Below are positions 9,868 through 18,862 of a stretch of DNA of 46,559 nucleotides, one piece after another (position 1 is the first letter of the stretch; each line of letters begins with the position of its first letter). Source of the stretch: Planctomycetales bacterium. GTDB taxonomy: Bacteria; Planctomycetota; Planctomycetia; Isosphaerales; Isosphaeraceae. The position numbers and the translations under genes are program-made. The DNA lies in the NCBI GenBank assembly GCA_027452145.1, contig DAIDHB010000092.1, positions 1-46,559 of the forward strand. Reading direction: 5' to 3'. The notes under the pieces were generated by a model, which saw only the letters and a list, made by a program, of their open reading frames with translations, was not told the origin of the DNA and made no database searches.

Positions 9868-11214
9868 ATGGACGAACTCAGCTATATTTACGCGATAGGC
9901 GGGATCATCCTGGCCTACTTCCTGGCTCGACTCGCCACGGGTCGGCTGGATCCGTTCGAGGCGGTCTGGATGTACCTGGTCGGTTACGTGCAGCTCTACG
10001 TGATCCAGCCCTGGAGCTATCACGACTGGGCGGTCGGCGTCCGCGGTTCCCTGCTGGTATCCGAGGCCAACTGGCGGGCCCTCTGGGCCCTCTGCTGGTT
10101 CCTGGCAGTCTATCACCTGAACCCTCTCGCGCTGATCGCCGGGGTACTCCCACGTCCGCCACGATCCTGGTCGCCGCGCTTCGTGGCGGCCATATCCCCG
10201 CCGCTGATCCTCTGGGGGCTCTTCTGCGCCGGGATGGTGGCGCGATCAGCCGACCCGGATCCCACGAATGAATCGGCGGAGATCTCGCTCATGTCCGCCT
10301 TCCCGTTCGTGATGATGGTCGCCGCGATCTTGCTGATCGTGACAGGCCGCAACGTGCGAGATCCTCGGCCGTCATTCGATCGGGCCGGCCTGCTGACATC
10401 CGCGGCTTATATCCTCATCTGGATATTCAACGGCAAGCGGTCGCCGTCCCTGATCGCCGTGCTGACGACGCTCAGCGCCATCTACGTGACGCGGATGAAA
10501 CGACCGTCGTGGGCGGTCCTGGTCGGTACGGCCCTCTGCGGAATCCTCGTGGTAGCCGTCGCGATCGGCTGGCGGATGGACAGGGAACATCCGAGGACCT
10601 TCTCGGGATTCGTCTCGTTCCTCGCCGATTTCGATCCCTCACGCGTCCTCGTGAGCCTGAACATCTCCGACGGCGACGACGAGGAGGTGAGCCATGAGAC
10701 GGAGGAGTACGGCGGGTTCCTGCTGATGATGGACACGGTGCCCGAGAAGTCCGACTACGACTACGGCGCCAACTATCTCAAGGCGTTCTCGACATTCATC
10801 CCGAGGCTGATCTGGAAGGAAAAGCCGATCTACGGGCGTCAGGCCTGGGTCAATGCCTGGATCGCCGGCTCGGAATTCAAGCGCGAGGAAAACTTCGCCA
10901 GCCCGGCGATCGGCATCCTGGGGGCGACCCAGCTCAACGGCGGCGCGCTGGCAACCTTCATCGTCATCGGCGTCGTCGGAGCGACACTCCGAGCGGCCTA
11001 CGATTATTTCCGCCGCTACGAGGACGTCCCCTGGGCCCAGTTCTTCTGGTCGGTGACGTATTACAACGCCTGGCTGATGGTCGTCACCGACGATCCGCTC
11101 GTATGGTTCTATTTTAGCTGGGGATTCAGCGTCTTCCCGATCGTGATCCTCGCCTGGTTCGTCAACAAGAAGCTGGGTGCCAGGGCGACGGACGGCCCGG
11201 TCGTGGACGCTTAG
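9868..11214 (+). CDS. Wzy-like oligosaccharide repeat-unit polymerase
   Basis: A 448-residue polytopic membrane protein with about ten helices and a large polar loop (about residues 255-335) holding acidic SDGDDEEVSHETEEYGG and FIPRLIWKEKP. The latter resembles the periplasmic loop of oligosaccharide repeat-unit/O-antigen polymerases. Such proteins join undecaprenyl-linked repeats on the periplasmic side. The longer open frame to 9286 is a shadow of the acyltransferase gene; ATG 9868 lies 5 bp after its stop with GGAGGA upstream. It is the second polymerase/ligase-like protein in the locus (the first is at 1407-2978), so one may act as ligase. The assignment rests on topology and loop character only. 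Confidence 0.7.
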   Translation: MDELSYIYAIGGIILAYFLARLATGRLDPFEAVWMYLVGYVQLYVIQPWSYHDWAVGVRGSLLVSEANWRALWALCWFLAVYHLNPLALIAGVLPRPPRSWSPRFVAAISPPLILWGLFCAGMVARSADPDPTNESAEISLMSAFPFVMMVAAILLIVTGRNVRDPRPSFDRAGLLTSAAYILIWIFNGKRSPSLIAVLTTLSAIYVTRMKRPSWAVLVGTALCGILVVAVAIGWRMDREHPRTFSGFVSFLADFDPSRVLVSLNISDGDDEEVSHETEEYGGFLLMMDTVPEKSDYDYGANYLKAFSTFIPRLIWKEKPIYGRQAWVNAWIAGSEFKREENFASPAIGILGATQLNGGALATFIVIGVVGATLRAAYDYFRRYEDVPWAQFFWSVTYYNAWLMVVTDDPLVWFYFSWGFSVFPIVILAWFVNKKLGARATDGPVVDA

Positions 11215-11263
11215 CGGGCGCGCGGACCGCGCCGGTTCAACTCTGCAAGGAGGACGCTTCTCG

Positions 11264-12475
11264 ATGTCCACCATCTCCGTCTGCTTCACCAATTTCGGCC
11301 CGTACCACCTGGCCCGGCTGCGGGCACTGGCGGCACGGCTCGAAGCGCGCGGGGACCGACTTGTGGCCTTCGAGGTCGCCGGGGCCGAGCGGACCTATCC
11401 GTGGGCGCGCAGCCGCCGAGACGAGCCCTTCGAGTGGGTCACGCTGTTCCCCGATCGCGTGCTTGAGACCATCGAGCCCGAGGCCTGCCGCGCGGCGATG
11501 ATCGAGGCGCTGGAGCAGCATCGCCCCGATGCCCTGGGGATCGTCGGATACGCGCGCCCCGAGTCGATGGCCGCGGCGCGCTGGGGTGCTCGGCACCGCC
11601 GCGCGACGATCCTGATGTCGGAGAGCCAGGAAACCGACTGGCCGCGCGCGTGGTGGAAGGAGATGATCAAGCGCCGGCGTGTGTCCTTCTTCGACGCCGC
11701 GCTCGTCGGCGGCCCGTCGCATCGCGATTACCTCGTTCAGCTCGGCATGCCCGCCGGGCGCATCGCCCTGGGCTATAACGCTGTGGATAATGACTACTTC
11801 GCCCGCGAGGCCCGGCAATGGCGGGACCATCCCGCCGGGCGAGCGGGCCTTCCCTCATCGCCCTACTTCCTCTGCGTCTGCCGCTTCGCGCCTGAGAAGA
11901 ACCTGGCGAGACTGATCGAGGCCTTCGCGCGCTACCGGCGGGCGACCGGGCCGGGCCGGCCGTGGGACCTGGTGATCTGCGGGGATGGGCCGGGCCGGGC
12001 CGAGGTCGACGCGGCGGCCGCCGCCAGCGGGTTCGCCCATGCCATCCACCGGCCGGGCTTCGTCCAGGTCGATGGATTGCCGCGATGGTACGCCCACGCC
12101 GGGGCCTTCGTGCTGCCCAGTTTGATCGAGCCCTGGGGCCTGGTCGCCAACGAGGCAGCCGCGAGCGGTTGTCCGCTCCTGGTCTCGCACCGGGCGGGTT
12201 GTGCCGAGACGCTCGTGCCCGATCCGCCCGGTGCGACCGGACGACGCTTCGACCCCCTCGACGTCGGGGAACTGGCGGAGGCGCTCAACTGGATCGCGTC
12301 GAGCCCGGTCGAGGCGAGGGAAGCCATGCGACGGCGAGCCGCCGAGGTGGTGTCGGCCTGGGGGCCCGGACGGTTCGCCGAGGGGGTCGTGGAGGCCGTC
12401 GAGCTGGCCCGCGGCCGAAGGGCCGGGCGGCGCGGGGCGTCGGCCTCGGCGGCCGCCGGGGTAAGAGCGAGGTGA
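11264..12475 (+). CDS. Glycosyltransferase family 4
   Basis: A 403-residue GT-B enzyme. The N-terminal half starts VCFTNFGPYHLARLRAL, an acceptor-side fold with a Gly-poor first loop. The C-terminal donor half has YFLCVCRFAPEKNL (strand and loop before the nucleotide site), VICGDGP, and the EX7E-like segment SLIEPWGLVANEAAASGCP. GT4 enzymes add a sugar from a nucleotide-activated donor at the cytoplasmic face while the repeat unit is built on its lipid. ATG 11264 is preceded by AAGGAGGA; the open frame before it (from 11177) is not needed. The next glycosyltransferase begins 4 bp after its stop. The sugar and linkage cannot be read from sequence. Confidence 0.9.
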   Translation: MSTISVCFTNFGPYHLARLRALAARLEARGDRLVAFEVAGAERTYPWARSRRDEPFEWVTLFPDRVLETIEPEACRAAMIEALEQHRPDALGIVGYARPESMAAARWGARHRRATILMSESQETDWPRAWWKEMIKRRRVSFFDAALVGGPSHRDYLVQLGMPAGRIALGYNAVDNDYFAREARQWRDHPAGRAGLPSSPYFLCVCRFAPEKNLARLIEAFARYRRATGPGRPWDLVICGDGPGRAEVDAAAAASGFAHAIHRPGFVQVDGLPRWYAHAGAFVLPSLIEPWGLVANEAAASGCPLLVSHRAGCAETLVPDPPGATGRRFDPLDVGELAEALNWIASSPVEAREAMRRRAAEVVSAWGPGRFAEGVVEAVELARGRRAGRRGASASAAAGVRAR

Positions 12476-12479
12476 TCTT

Positions 12480-13685
12480 ATGCTCAAGCAAACGTTCCCA
12501 GTAAGCATCGCCGGAAATCTCGCGAGGCGAGCCAGGCCGCAGGTCGCGCGAAGGCGCGGCCTGGTCCACATCTGCAACGGCCTCGACCCGCGAAGGGATG
12601 GCGGCATGGTGCCGAGCGTCCTGGGCATGACCGGGGCCCTGTCACGGATCCGCCAGGACATCACGATCGTGACGCCGACGCCCTCGCGGCTCGAGCCCGA
12701 TCGGCTGTCGCCGGGCCTTCGCCTCGAGGGGCCCGAGACGCGCATCGAGGATGCGGTGGCCTCGGCGGAGGTCGTCCACCTGCACGGGCTCTGGCAGGCC
12801 CAGACCCGCCGCGGCGCCCGCGCGGCCCGGGCGCATCGCGTCCCCTACATGGTCGCCGTGCACGGCATGGCCGATCCCTGGGCCCTCAGCCAGAAGGGCT
12901 GGAAGAAGCGCGTCTACATGACGCTCGTCGAGGGAGCCAACGTCCGCCGGGCGTCCTGCCTGCACGCCCTGTCACGCCCGGAGATCGAGCACCTGCGCGC
13001 GATCGCCCCCTGGACGCCCATCGGCTTCGTACCGAACGGAGTCGACCTGGACCCGTTCGAGGACCTGCCAGCGAGGTCGGAGCTGGAAGCCGAACATCCC
13101 GAGCTCCGCGGCAAGTTCGTCCTGCTGTTCTTCGCCCGGCTGCACGCCAAGAAGGGGCTCGACCTGCTGGCCGAGGCGCTGCGAGCCGTCGCCACCGAAC
13201 GGCCCGAGCTGCATCTGCTGGTCGCGGGCAACGACGACGGGGCGTGGGCTCCGTTCCTCGCGCGGGTCGACGAGTGCCGCCTGCGCGACCGGATCACGTA
13301 CCTGGGCCACGTCTCGGGCGAGCAGGCGCGGCGGGCGTGGGGCGCGGCCGACGCCTTCGTATTGCCGAGCCACAGCGAAGGTTTCAGCATGGCGGTCCTC
13401 GAGGCGCTCGCCTGCCGGCTCCCCTGCCTGATCACGACCGCTTGCTACTTTCCCGAGCTGGCGGCGGCCGACGGCGCGATTGTCGTCGACCCCACGATCG
13501 ATGGCGTGACGCTGGGGCTGCGCGAGCTGCTGGAGCGCGGCGCCGACGAACGCGCGACCCTGGGCCGCAACGGCCGGCTCCTGGTCGAACGCGAGTATTC
13601 CTGGGACCAGCAGGCTCGCCGACTGGCGTCGATCTACGAGTGGCTCGCCGGAGGCGGCGCCCCTCCCGATTGTGTTCAACGCTGA
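12480..13685 (+). CDS. Glycosyltransferase family 4
   Basis: A 401-residue GT-B glycosyltransferase. Seen: a first-domain loop with GLDPRRDGGMVPSVLGM, the central VVHLHGLWQAQTRR and MVAVHGMADPWAL, then the donor domain with LLFFARLHAKKGLDLLAEAL and the EX7E-type site HSEGFSMAVLEALACRLP. It resembles the subset of GT4 enzymes that use GDP- or UDP-sugars in EPS synthesis. It probably extends the lipid-linked repeat in the cytoplasm. The gene starts 4 bp after the previous one with GAGGTGA before ATG, and the following GT2 gene starts 37 bp downstream, so all three are likely co-translated from one message. Confidence 0.92.
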   Translation: MLKQTFPVSIAGNLARRARPQVARRRGLVHICNGLDPRRDGGMVPSVLGMTGALSRIRQDITIVTPTPSRLEPDRLSPGLRLEGPETRIEDAVASAEVVHLHGLWQAQTRRGARAARAHRVPYMVAVHGMADPWALSQKGWKKRVYMTLVEGANVRRASCLHALSRPEIEHLRAIAPWTPIGFVPNGVDLDPFEDLPARSELEAEHPELRGKFVLLFFARLHAKKGLDLLAEALRAVATERPELHLLVAGNDDGAWAPFLARVDECRLRDRITYLGHVSGEQARRAWGAADAFVLPSHSEGFSMAVLEALACRLPCLITTACYFPELAAADGAIVVDPTIDGVTLGLRELLERGADERATLGRNGRLLVEREYSWDQQARRLASIYEWLAGGGAPPDCVQR

Positions 13686-13722
13686 TTCCGACCGGACTCC
13701 CCCGACGAACGCGAGGACCGCG

Positions 13723-14655
13723 ATGTCAACCTGCACCATCGACCCGCCCGCCTCCTGCCCGCAGCCGCCCCAGGGCGCCGTGCCGCCTCGACGCTCCACC
13801 GCGCCGGTGAGCGTGATCGTCCCGGTCAAGAACGAGGCCGAGAACCTGCGGCGATGCCTGCCGGCGCTCGCCTGGGCCGACGAGGTCTTCGTGGTCGACA
13901 GCGGGAGCACCGATGACACGGCCGCGATCGCCGACGAGCACGGCGCCACGGTCGTCCAGTTCCGCTTCAACGGCACCTATCCCAAGAAGAAGAACTGGGC
14001 GCTCGATAACCTGCCGTTGCGGAACGAGTGGGTCCTCATCGTCGACGCGGACGAGGTCGTCCTCCCCGAGCTGGCCGACGAGATCGCCCGGCGGATCCAG
14101 TCGGGCGAAGCCGACGGCTACTTTCTCAACTCGCGGTATTATTTCCTCGGCAGGCGAATCCGCCATTGCGGATACTCGGAGTGCTGGAATCTACGGCTGT
14201 TCAAGCACCGCCTGGGGCGCTACGAGCGGATGCCCGACGACACCGGCGGGCGGTGCGGCGACAACGAGGCCCACGAGCACGTTGAACTGGACGGGCGCGT
14301 CCTTCGGCTTCGGAACGAGCTCGAGCATCACGCCTATCCGACGGTCGCGGCGTGGGTCGAGAAGCATAACCGGTACGCCATCTGGGAGGCCGCTCAATTC
14401 GAGCGGTTCCGCGACGAGCCCATCCCGACGACCATCGGCCCTCGTCAGCGGTTCCGCCGCCGACTCCGAAAAATCGCCATGCGGCTGCCGATGCGCCCGG
14501 TCATCCGCTTCCTTTATGCGTACGTTCTGCGACTCGGCTTCCTCGACGGCCGGCCCGGCCTGATCTTCTGCGGGCTGCTCGCTTTCTACGACCTGCTCGG
14601 CTCGGCCAATCGCTACGAGCAGCAGCTCCGCCGCGAGGCCGAACTGGCGAAATGA
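13723..14655 (+). CDS. Glycosyltransferase family 2 (WaaE/KdtX-like)
   Basis: A 310-residue GT-A enzyme. VSVIVPVKNEAENL opens the fold, VVDSGSTDDT and WVLIVDADEVV hold the donor and metal-binding acidic residues (the DxD is DAD), and PKKKNWALD plus CGYSECWNLRLFK follow. This pattern matches the GT2 group that includes the LPS-core beta-1,4-glucosyltransferases WaaE/KdtX. The first about 30 residues are Pro/Ser-rich and poorly conserved in look. ATG 13723 has GAGG upstream; an upstream in-frame start at 13672 would overlap the previous gene. It is the last gene of the + strand EPS operon and is followed directly by a strong hairpin. Confidence 0.9.
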   Translation: MSTCTIDPPASCPQPPQGAVPPRRSTAPVSVIVPVKNEAENLRRCLPALAWADEVFVVDSGSTDDTAAIADEHGATVVQFRFNGTYPKKKNWALDNLPLRNEWVLIVDADEVVLPELADEIARRIQSGEADGYFLNSRYYFLGRRIRHCGYSECWNLRLFKHRLGRYERMPDDTGGRCGDNEAHEHVELDGRVLRLRNELEHHAYPTVAAWVEKHNRYAIWEAAQFERFRDEPIPTTIGPRQRFRRRLRKIAMRLPMRPVIRFLYAYVLRLGFLDGRPGLIFCGLLAFYDLLGSANRYEQQLRREAELAK

Positions 14656-14664
14656 AACGGTCGA

Positions 14665-14702
14665 CGCGAAGAGGCCGGACTCGCGGGTCCGGCCTCTTCG
14701 CG
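14665..14702. terminator. Strong hairpin terminator between convergent genes
   Basis: The arms 14665-14680 and 14687-14702 are perfect 16-base inverted repeats around a 6-base loop. The hairpin lies 9 bp after the GT2 stop and 20 bp before the end of the reverse-strand FkbM gene. There is no clear T-run on either side, but the position and stem strength fit a bidirectional terminator. Confidence 0.8.
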
Positions 14703-14722
14703 AAGCGGCATGATACCCTGGC

Positions 14723-15502
14723 CTAGCGGACCGCCAGCTCGGCGTGACGAGCGTGCGGCAGGAAGACGAAGTTGGCGTTGCTCTGGGGATCGAGGAACTC
14801 GCCCAGCGAGTCGTCGATCGGCGCGGGCTCGGTGCGGTATCCGCAGCGGTCGAGAAGGTCGAGCACCTCGGACCGGGGAACGTCGCGGTGGATCTCCAGC
14901 ACGAGCGTGGGCTGGTAGCGCGTCAGGGCTTGCTCCATCCCGCGCAGGGCCTCGAGCTCCATCCCCTGCACGTCGATCTTGATGCCGTGAATCGTGGGGT
15001 CGGGCGGCGCGATCCCTTCCCAGATCGCATCCAGGCCGACGGCCACGATCTGCGCGATGGCCGACGGGTCATTCGTGCTCATCTGAGAATCGATCATGCC
15101 CCGGTCGGTCGTGAACCGAAGGACGGTCGGCGCCGGCGAATCGTCCAGGGCGAACGGCAGCGCGATGAGCTGATCGAACCCGTTCTCCCGGCCGGTTCGC
15201 TCGAGGCAGGCGGCGGTCGCCAGTGCCGGCTCGAAGGCAAAGACACGGCCGGATCGGCCGACGCGACGGCTGAGAGCCAGGCTGGTGTAGCCGCAATTGG
15301 CGCCGACGTCGAGCCACGTCTCGCCGGGGCGGGCGTGCGAAAGCAACCAGTCGGTCAGCTTGCGCTCGGTGTACCCGCAGATCGCCGCCGGGTAGTCGTG
15401 CCAGGACGTGACGATGCGCAGGCCGCGCAGCGGCCCGCTCATGATTCGGTGCGGCGCGTGTCGTCGGGGGAGCAGTCCCCTGACCGTCGTTTTGAGGCTC
15501 AT
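14723..15502 (-). CDS. FkbM family methyltransferase
   Basis: A 259-residue SAM-dependent methyltransferase of the FkbM family. It has the SAM-binding loop WLDVGANCGYTSLALS, the second strand RVFAFEP, and the family-typical IKIDVQGMELEALRGM. These enzymes O-methylate sugars or polyketides; beside glycosyltransferases the likely substrate is an EPS or glycoprotein sugar. ATG 15502 is preceded by TGGAGTG; GTG 15514 is an alternative four codons upstream. It is read convergently to the main EPS operon and lies about 100 bp downstream of a same-strand glycosyltransferase, so it probably belongs to a second, reverse transcription unit. Confidence 0.9.
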   Translation of the reverse strand: MSLKTTVRGLLPRRHAPHRIMSGPLRGLRIVTSWHDYPAAICGYTERKLTDWLLSHARPGETWLDVGANCGYTSLALSRRVGRSGRVFAFEPALATAACLERTGRENGFDQLIALPFALDDSPAPTVLRFTTDRGMIDSQMSTNDPSAIAQIVAVGLDAIWEGIAPPDPTIHGIKIDVQGMELEALRGMEQALTRYQPTLVLEIHRDVPRSEVLDLLDRCGYRTEPAPIDDSLGEFLDPQSNANFVFLPHARHAELAVR

Positions 15503-15598
15503 CGTGGTTCGCACTCCATTACGAGGGGGTTGCGGTTGCGGGCGTGCCGCGAATCGAGATCCTCTCTGCGGACGAGACGCGCCACAACGACCGATCCG

Positions 15599-16936
15599 TC
15601 ACGAGCGGACGGCCGTCTCGATCGCCGCCAGCACGGCGGCGTGATAGCGGGGCCAGTCGAAATCCTCGGCACGGGCGCGGGCCGCCTTCGCAAGATGCTC
15701 GCGTCGCGATGGGTCGCACCCAAGCCGTTCCATGGCCGCGGCGAGCGACTCGATGTCGCGCGCCGGGACGACGAGTCCCTCGCGTCCGTCCCGGACCACC
15801 GAGCCGGCCTCGGCCGTGACGATGCTCGGCAGGCCGCAAGCGAGCGCCTCATAGGTCACGACGGCCGAGCCCTCGAATAGTGAGGGAAAGACGAAGACAT
15901 CCGCCGCGGCCATCCGGGCTGGCACCTGGGCGTGCGGCAGTCGGCCAAGGAGTTCGACATCGTCGAGATACGGCCGAAGCGGCCCGGGATCGGCCGGCAG
16001 GGCACCGAGCAGTTGGAGGCGCCACTCGGGCCGCCGGATCCTTCGCCAGGCCTCGAGCACGTACTTGATCCCCTTGCGCTGGGTGATGCCTCCGGCGAAC
16101 AGGAACGTGCAGGAATCCCCGTGCCGTTTCGCCGGGTCGGGCACGAAGCGCCGCACGTCGGCCGCGTAGGGGATCACGGCGATCCGCTCGCGCGGAGTGC
16201 CGTGTCGCTCGAGCTCGCCGGCGATGTGCTCGGAGGGGACCAGGATGCGATCCGCCGCCGCGATGTCGAGCAGCCGTCGCTCGTGGAGCCAGTCGAGCTC
16301 GCGTCGATCGATCGGGCCGTCGCCCAGGTAGATCGGGAAGAAGTCGGGGGCCGTTTCGGCCTCGCGCTCCAGGACCAGACGCTCCTCGCGGACATCGCCG
16401 TGGACCATGCTGAGGATGGGCGTGACCCCATGCTCCCGGCAGGCGGGCAGGGCGAATTCCGAGCCGACGTCGCTGAAGATCAGTGCGGCGTCGGGACGAT
16501 GACGAGTGAGATCACGCGCAAGCTGCCGGTCGAAGTGGCGGGTCCTCCATCGCGCCAGGGCATGGCGCGCGGCGGGCCGACGCGCGCCGAGTCGGCGCTC
16601 GACGGCCAGGGCCAGATCGAAGGATGGGCAGGACTGCACCTTGCCGGGCGGGATGCCGGGCTCCCGGCGCCTCCTCAGGAAACCGTCCAGGCGAGCGACC
16701 GAGGATGGAGCCACCCGCCCTAGCCAGCGCGGCACGCCGCCTCGATAGTAGTAGCCCGTGACGAAACCGTCGAGCATCTCGGCTCGGGCGCATGCGACGA
16801 CGGCCTGGTAGGCGGGGGGCCGAGCATCGGGGCAGGCGATCCTCACTCGTTTGGTGTGACTCGAAACGTCGGCCGGCGACGATCGCGCGGCAGCAATGGC
16901 ATCGGGCAGCATCATCGATGTGGCCACGGCGATCAT
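15599..16936 (-). CDS. Glycosyltransferase family 4
   Basis: A 445-residue GT-B glycosyltransferase. The acceptor domain carries VRIACPDARPPAYQAVVACA and SMVHGDVREERL. The donor domain shows FLFAGGITQRKGIKYVLEAW, LLGALPADPGPL and the EX7E-like FPSLFEGSAVVTYEALACGL. The donor half looks complete. The first about 28 residues before KRVRIACPD add little to the fold, so the true start could be a later codon. It probably transfers a sugar in the cytoplasm during surface-glycan synthesis. It is upstream of the FkbM gene on the same strand and about 220 bp downstream of the Ser/Thr-rich protein gene. Confidence 0.9.
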   Translation of the reverse strand: MIAVATSMMLPDAIAAARSSPADVSSHTKRVRIACPDARPPAYQAVVACARAEMLDGFVTGYYYRGGVPRWLGRVAPSSVARLDGFLRRRREPGIPPGKVQSCPSFDLALAVERRLGARRPAARHALARWRTRHFDRQLARDLTRHRPDAALIFSDVGSEFALPACREHGVTPILSMVHGDVREERLVLEREAETAPDFFPIYLGDGPIDRRELDWLHERRLLDIAAADRILVPSEHIAGELERHGTPRERIAVIPYAADVRRFVPDPAKRHGDSCTFLFAGGITQRKGIKYVLEAWRRIRRPEWRLQLLGALPADPGPLRPYLDDVELLGRLPHAQVPARMAAADVFVFPSLFEGSAVVTYEALACGLPSIVTAEAGSVVRDGREGLVVPARDIESLAAAMERLGCDPSRREHLAKAARARAEDFDWPRYHAAVLAAIETAVRS

Positions 16937-17160
16937 CCTGTGATCCTGGGGCGCGACTCCGGTTCGCGGCCGTGATCTTAAGGAAGAGCCGAGACGGCGT
17001 CAAGAACGGTCGAACGCCGCCTTCGAATCGCACAACGCCGCAACCGCGAGGTGATCTCGCGATCCGGCGTTGTGGTGGACGCCCCGAAGACCAGAGATCG
17101 AGGCAGACGGGTTACCTCCATCGGCGCCGACGACCCAGGTCTCCCGGATTATCCGGAAGC

Positions 17161-18414
17161 TCACGCATGGACGTTGGTCGAAGTCGAGCTGCTGGTCTGG
17201 GAGCTGCCGCCGTTCGCAGAGTTGGAGGACGTGGAGCTTTGCGTGGAGGCGGTGTCGGGCCCGCCGGGCTGCGTGCTGTTTGATGACCCAGTGGACGTCG
17301 TCGTCCCCGCGGAGCCTCCCGAGCCGGAACCGGTCTGCGACGATCCAGATGCCGACGTGGTCGTGGAGGCACTATCGGTCCCCGTCGGAGTCGGCGTCGG
17401 CGTACCGGCGGGACTCTGGGTGTTCGACTGGCTGCTCGAGTTCCCCGACGACTGATTGGTCGCCGTGGAGGTGCCCTGCGAGGTGCTCGAGCTGCCCGCG
17501 CCTGATCCCTGGGCACCGGCCGAGCCGGTGCTCGTCGGCGAGGTCGCCGTGTTCGAGCCGGTCTGCGTCGTGGCCGCGCCGGTGCTCGGGGTCGAGCCGG
17601 TCGAGGAGCCGCCGGCCTGGGCGCTGGACGCGCTGCCCGTCGAGGCCGACGCCGACGAGCCGCCCGTGCCGCCGGAGGTCGCCGAGGTCGAGGTGTTCGT
17701 CGAGGTCGAGGCGCTCGCTGACCCGCCGGTCGCGGTGGAGGTCGGCGTGGGGGCCGGTGTGGGCGTTGGAGTGTGGCTTGCAGTCGTGGTGGGGGAAGGC
17801 GTCGGGGTCGGGCTCGCGCTCGCCGGTGTCGGCGGGGGCGCATCGGTCGCCGGCCACGACTGGCCCAGCGGCGTCGTGGGGTGCCCGGTCCAGCCGTTGC
17901 TGGGCGTGGATGTGGGGTTGTTGGTCCTCAGCGCCGTCGGCACGGGAGAGGGAGTTGGCGTATGGGTCGCGCTCGTCGAGCTGGTGGTCGAGTCGGAGGT
18001 CGTGGTGGTACTGGACGACCCGCCGCTGATCGACGGATTCACATTAAATATGGGATTCACGGTGATGTTCGGGTTGTAATTGATCATCGCCGTGGCCCTG
18101 GCGCGGGCCCCGCCGCCGTGGCGGAAGCGGCCGTGGGCCCCGCCTCCGTGAGAGCGGAAGTGTCCGTGCATACCGGCGGTCTGCCCGTTCTGACCGCTCG
18201 CGCCGGTGCTTCCCGAGGTCGTCGAGCCGGTCGCGGCGGTGTGGGCCCCGCGTACGAATCGGACGTGGCCATGAGCATGAGGGAAGTGGGCGAAGCCGTG
18301 ATGACCCCAGGAGAGGAGAAGCCGCCCCTCCAGATCCTCGAGCGTCCCGTGGAATCGGACACGGCGACGGGAAACATCCTTCCCGCCTCGACTGGCGTCA
18401 TCCTTTGCGAACAT
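17161..18414 (-). CDS. Ser/Thr/Gly/Pro-rich surface protein with LEPR-XLL-like N-terminus
   Basis: A 417-residue low-complexity protein. The N-terminus has basic RRRVRFHG then LEDLEGRLLLS, close to the planctomycete LEPR-XLL export motif (Arg-rich patch, LExRxLLS). Next come His/Gly-rich repeats (residues about 35-115), the Asn-rich NYNPNITVNPIFNVNPSIS, and then about 280 residues almost purely Ser, Thr, Gly, Ala, Pro, Gln and Asn, with TPTP runs. There is no terminal membrane helix or PEP-CTERM box. ATG 18414 sits behind AGGGAGG. It lies between GT4 genes on the same strand, so a heavily O-glycosylated surface or matrix protein is a fair inference. The opposite strand is also open here, but lacks an RBS and protein-like order. 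Confidence 0.7.
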   Translation of the reverse strand: MFAKDDASRGGKDVSRRRVRFHGTLEDLEGRLLLSWGHHGFAHFPHAHGHVRFVRGAHTAATGSTTSGSTGASGQNGQTAGMHGHFRSHGGGAHGRFRHGGGARARATAMINYNPNITVNPIFNVNPSISGGSSSTTTTSDSTTSSTSATHTPTPSPVPTALRTNNPTSTPSNGWTGHPTTPLGQSWPATDAPPPTPASASPTPTPSPTTTASHTPTPTPAPTPTSTATGGSASASTSTNTSTSATSGGTGGSSASASTGSASSAQAGGSSTGSTPSTGAATTQTGSNTATSPTSTGSAGAQGSGAGSSSTSQGTSTATNQSSGNSSSQSNTQSPAGTPTPTPTGTDSASTTTSASGSSQTGSGSGGSAGTTTSTGSSNSTQPGGPDTASTQSSTSSNSANGGSSQTSSSTSTNVHA

Positions 18415-18862
18415 GGCCCCTCCCTGGGCAGAACGCCCGAGCACGATGGTAAGCTCGAGCCGGTCATCCTGACCGACTCACGATACCCCCAGCGAGAAAG
18501 GACGTGTGATTGAATTGGATCGGCATAACCCGCGGAATCCTTTAAGCTCCCCTGAAAGTCACAATCCTTTCCGTGCTCTGGCGAGTACGGAGAAGATGGC
18601 GACCCTGCGACAGAAGGAGAGCCGTGGTCGGATAGCCAGGGTTTTACACGAAGAGGTTTGCCGAGGCGGGACCAGTCGTAACCTGAGTTCCCCGCCGCGG
18701 CATCCCTCTCGATGGGGTTCGCGTAAGGGTACCATGCGCGGGGAAGTCCGGAGCGTGCCACGGCGAGCGCGGATTCTACGAGGTTGGCCGCTCATGGGGA
18801 TCGCCGGGCGCGGAGACGGCCGGAGTTTGGAGCTGTCACTGGCAGCGAGCCGGCCGCGGGAC
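18415..18862. other. Intergenic region, likely leader of the Ser/Thr-rich gene
   Basis: 448 bp with no convincing gene. It separates the stop of the GT4 gene (18863) from the start of the Ser/Thr-rich gene (18414), both on the - strand. It is less GC-rich around 18500-18660. An inverted repeat, CGGTCA-TCC-TGACCG at 18461-18475, lies 47 bp upstream of the start and could be an operator or a small leader hairpin. No clear -35/-10 pair was found. Confidence 0.5.

Noticed and set aside
17456..18079. Val/Glu-rich + strand ORF within the Ser/Thr-rich gene
   Set aside because: Mirror of Ser/Thr/Gly codons; no RBS or fold, and the - strand has an export-type N-terminus.
17160..18080. CRISPR-like or tandem DNA repeat array
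   Set aside because: The repetition is amino-acid-level low complexity; no fixed-length DNA repeat with spacers.
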